Shown here one piece after another: positions 6,030-6,488 of a stretch of 6,488 bases of DNA. The stretch's first letter is position 1. Each line of letters begins with the position of its first letter. Made by a program: the position numbers and the translations under genes. The stretch comes from an uncultured Clostridia bacterium. Lineage in GTDB: Bacteria; Bacillota; Clostridia; Oscillospirales; Oscillospiraceae. The notes under the pieces are model-generated. The model was not told where the DNA came from, ran no database searches, and saw nothing but the letters and a program-made list of their open reading frames with translations. The stretch is taken from the NCBI GenBank assembly GCA_946011705.1, contig CAMGCA010000125.1, positions 1-6,488 on the forward strand. The letters are read 5' to 3'.

Positions 6030-6413
6030 TTACATCGTCATGCCCATGTCCTGGGCGGGGGTAGCCTGCGCGGTCTGCTGCCGCTGGGGGAGCTGGGTCA
6101 GGGCCTGCTGGTAGGCGTCCAGCACCGCCTGATGGAACTGCTGGTGGAACTCCTGGGTGCAAGGGAAACAGATATCCCTGTACTCACCGCCTGACTTGTA
6201 GCTGGGCATGGAGACGAAGGGCCCTTTCTCGCTGTCTATCACCTTCACGCCCCGGATGGCGAAGCAGCCGTTGAGATTGACCGAGGCGTTGGCCAGGACC
6301 GGGCCGTCCGTGCGCAGGGTGTTGATCTTCACATCCACCTTCATGGGGAGCTGCTCCCGCTGGGCAGGCTGGCCCTGCGCGGAAACAGGGGCGGGTGCGC
6401 TTGCTTTTTTCAT
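6030..6413 (-). CDS. SpoVG-family nucleic-acid-binding protein with N- and C-terminal extensions
   Basis: A 127-residue protein. Residues 24-105 match the SpoVG family in order: an opening MKVDVKINTL strand, RTDGPVLANASVNL, a GVKVIDSEKGPFVSMPS core (55-71), the GEYRDI motif (76-81), and a C-terminal helix with AVLDAY (96-101). SpoVG proteins are small DNA/RNA-binding regulators, first known from Bacillus sporulation and septation. This copy has a 23-residue Ala/Pro/Gln-rich N-terminal extension and a Gln-rich tail of about 20 residues, against a usual length of about 85-100. The start at 6413 is supported by AGGAGG at 6422-6427, 8 bases away; the internal Met24, where the family normally begins, has only a weak SD. 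It is first in the unit leading to the membrane protein and sortase, so it may regulate that module or the element carrying it. It need not be the chromosomal spoVG, so no symbol is given. Confidence 0.88.
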   Translation of the reverse strand: MKKASAPAPVSAQGQPAQREQLPMKVDVKINTLRTDGPVLANASVNLNGCFAIRGVKVIDSEKGPFVSMPSYKSGGEYRDICFPCTQEFHQQFHQAVLDAYQQALTQLPQRQQTAQATPAQDMGMTM

Positions 6414-6440
6414 GCTGGGTTCCTCCTCATCATATAGAAT

Positions 6441-6488
6441 TCAACGCGGATAAGCCGCCATGGGAACGGGGCGGTCATGGATGTGCAG
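6441..6488 (-). CDS. Possible C-terminal end of an upstream gene (partial)
   Basis: From the right edge, one minus-strand frame reads 15 codons (LHIHDRPVPMAAYPR) and stops at TGA 6441-6443, 13 bases before the SpoVG SD. The short gap and direction would suit a preceding gene of the same unit. A second frame is also open to a TGA at the SpoVG start, so the choice is uncertain. Too little is visible to name a product. Confidence 0.3.
   Translation of the reverse strand: MHIHDRPVPMAAYPR

Noticed and set aside
1..6488. CRISPR array, tRNA, rRNA, insertion sequence or integrase
   Set aside because: No regularly spaced DNA repeats, RNA gene signatures, transposase motifs or terminal inverted repeats were found by reading both strands.

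Overview
The window looks like accessory, probably conjugative-element, DNA from a GC-rich gut-type Firmicute (Clostridia, Oscillospiraceae-like). This rests on strong AGGAGG-type ribosome binding sites, a SpoVG-family protein, a sortase, a 'stalk' (copper amine oxidase N-terminal-like) secreted protein and a giant thioester/CnaB surface protein. The host and the mobile-element assignment are inferences; no integrase, relaxase or type IV secretion gene lies in the window.

All recognised genes are on the minus strand and are transcribed from right to left. Right to left they are: the possible last codons of an upstream gene (6441-6488); a SpoVG-like nucleic-acid-binding protein (6030-6413); a secreted, single-pass membrane protein of unknown function with a two-fold internal repeat (5100-6014); a class D-like sortase whose start overlaps the previous stop by 4 bases (4309-5103); a 150-base gap; a secreted stalk-domain protein (3340-4158); a strong intrinsic terminator (3289-3326); a structured leader; and a large secreted protein with a thioester-like domain and at least eight CnaB/SpaA-type repeats (57-3179).

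The simplest reading is a cell-surface module. The sortase would anchor or polymerise surface proteins, most likely the giant CnaB protein next to it, whose sorting signal would lie beyond the left edge. The membrane and stalk-domain proteins would be envelope partners, and the SpoVG protein a regulator. The terminator separates the giant gene from the upstream four-gene unit.

The points most worth checking are these. (1) The stop codon of the giant gene sits exactly where each CnaB repeat normally has a conserved Tyr, and the frame stays open and repeat-like after it. It is therefore a nonsense mutation or a sequence error rather than a natural end. (2) A 10-G run flanked by a 7-base repeat lies at the very edge of the window. 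(3) The giant gene's leader holds two mutually exclusive hairpins, one of which buries the Shine-Dalgarno sequence. (4) The thioester domain has Lys where the thioester-forming Gln is expected.
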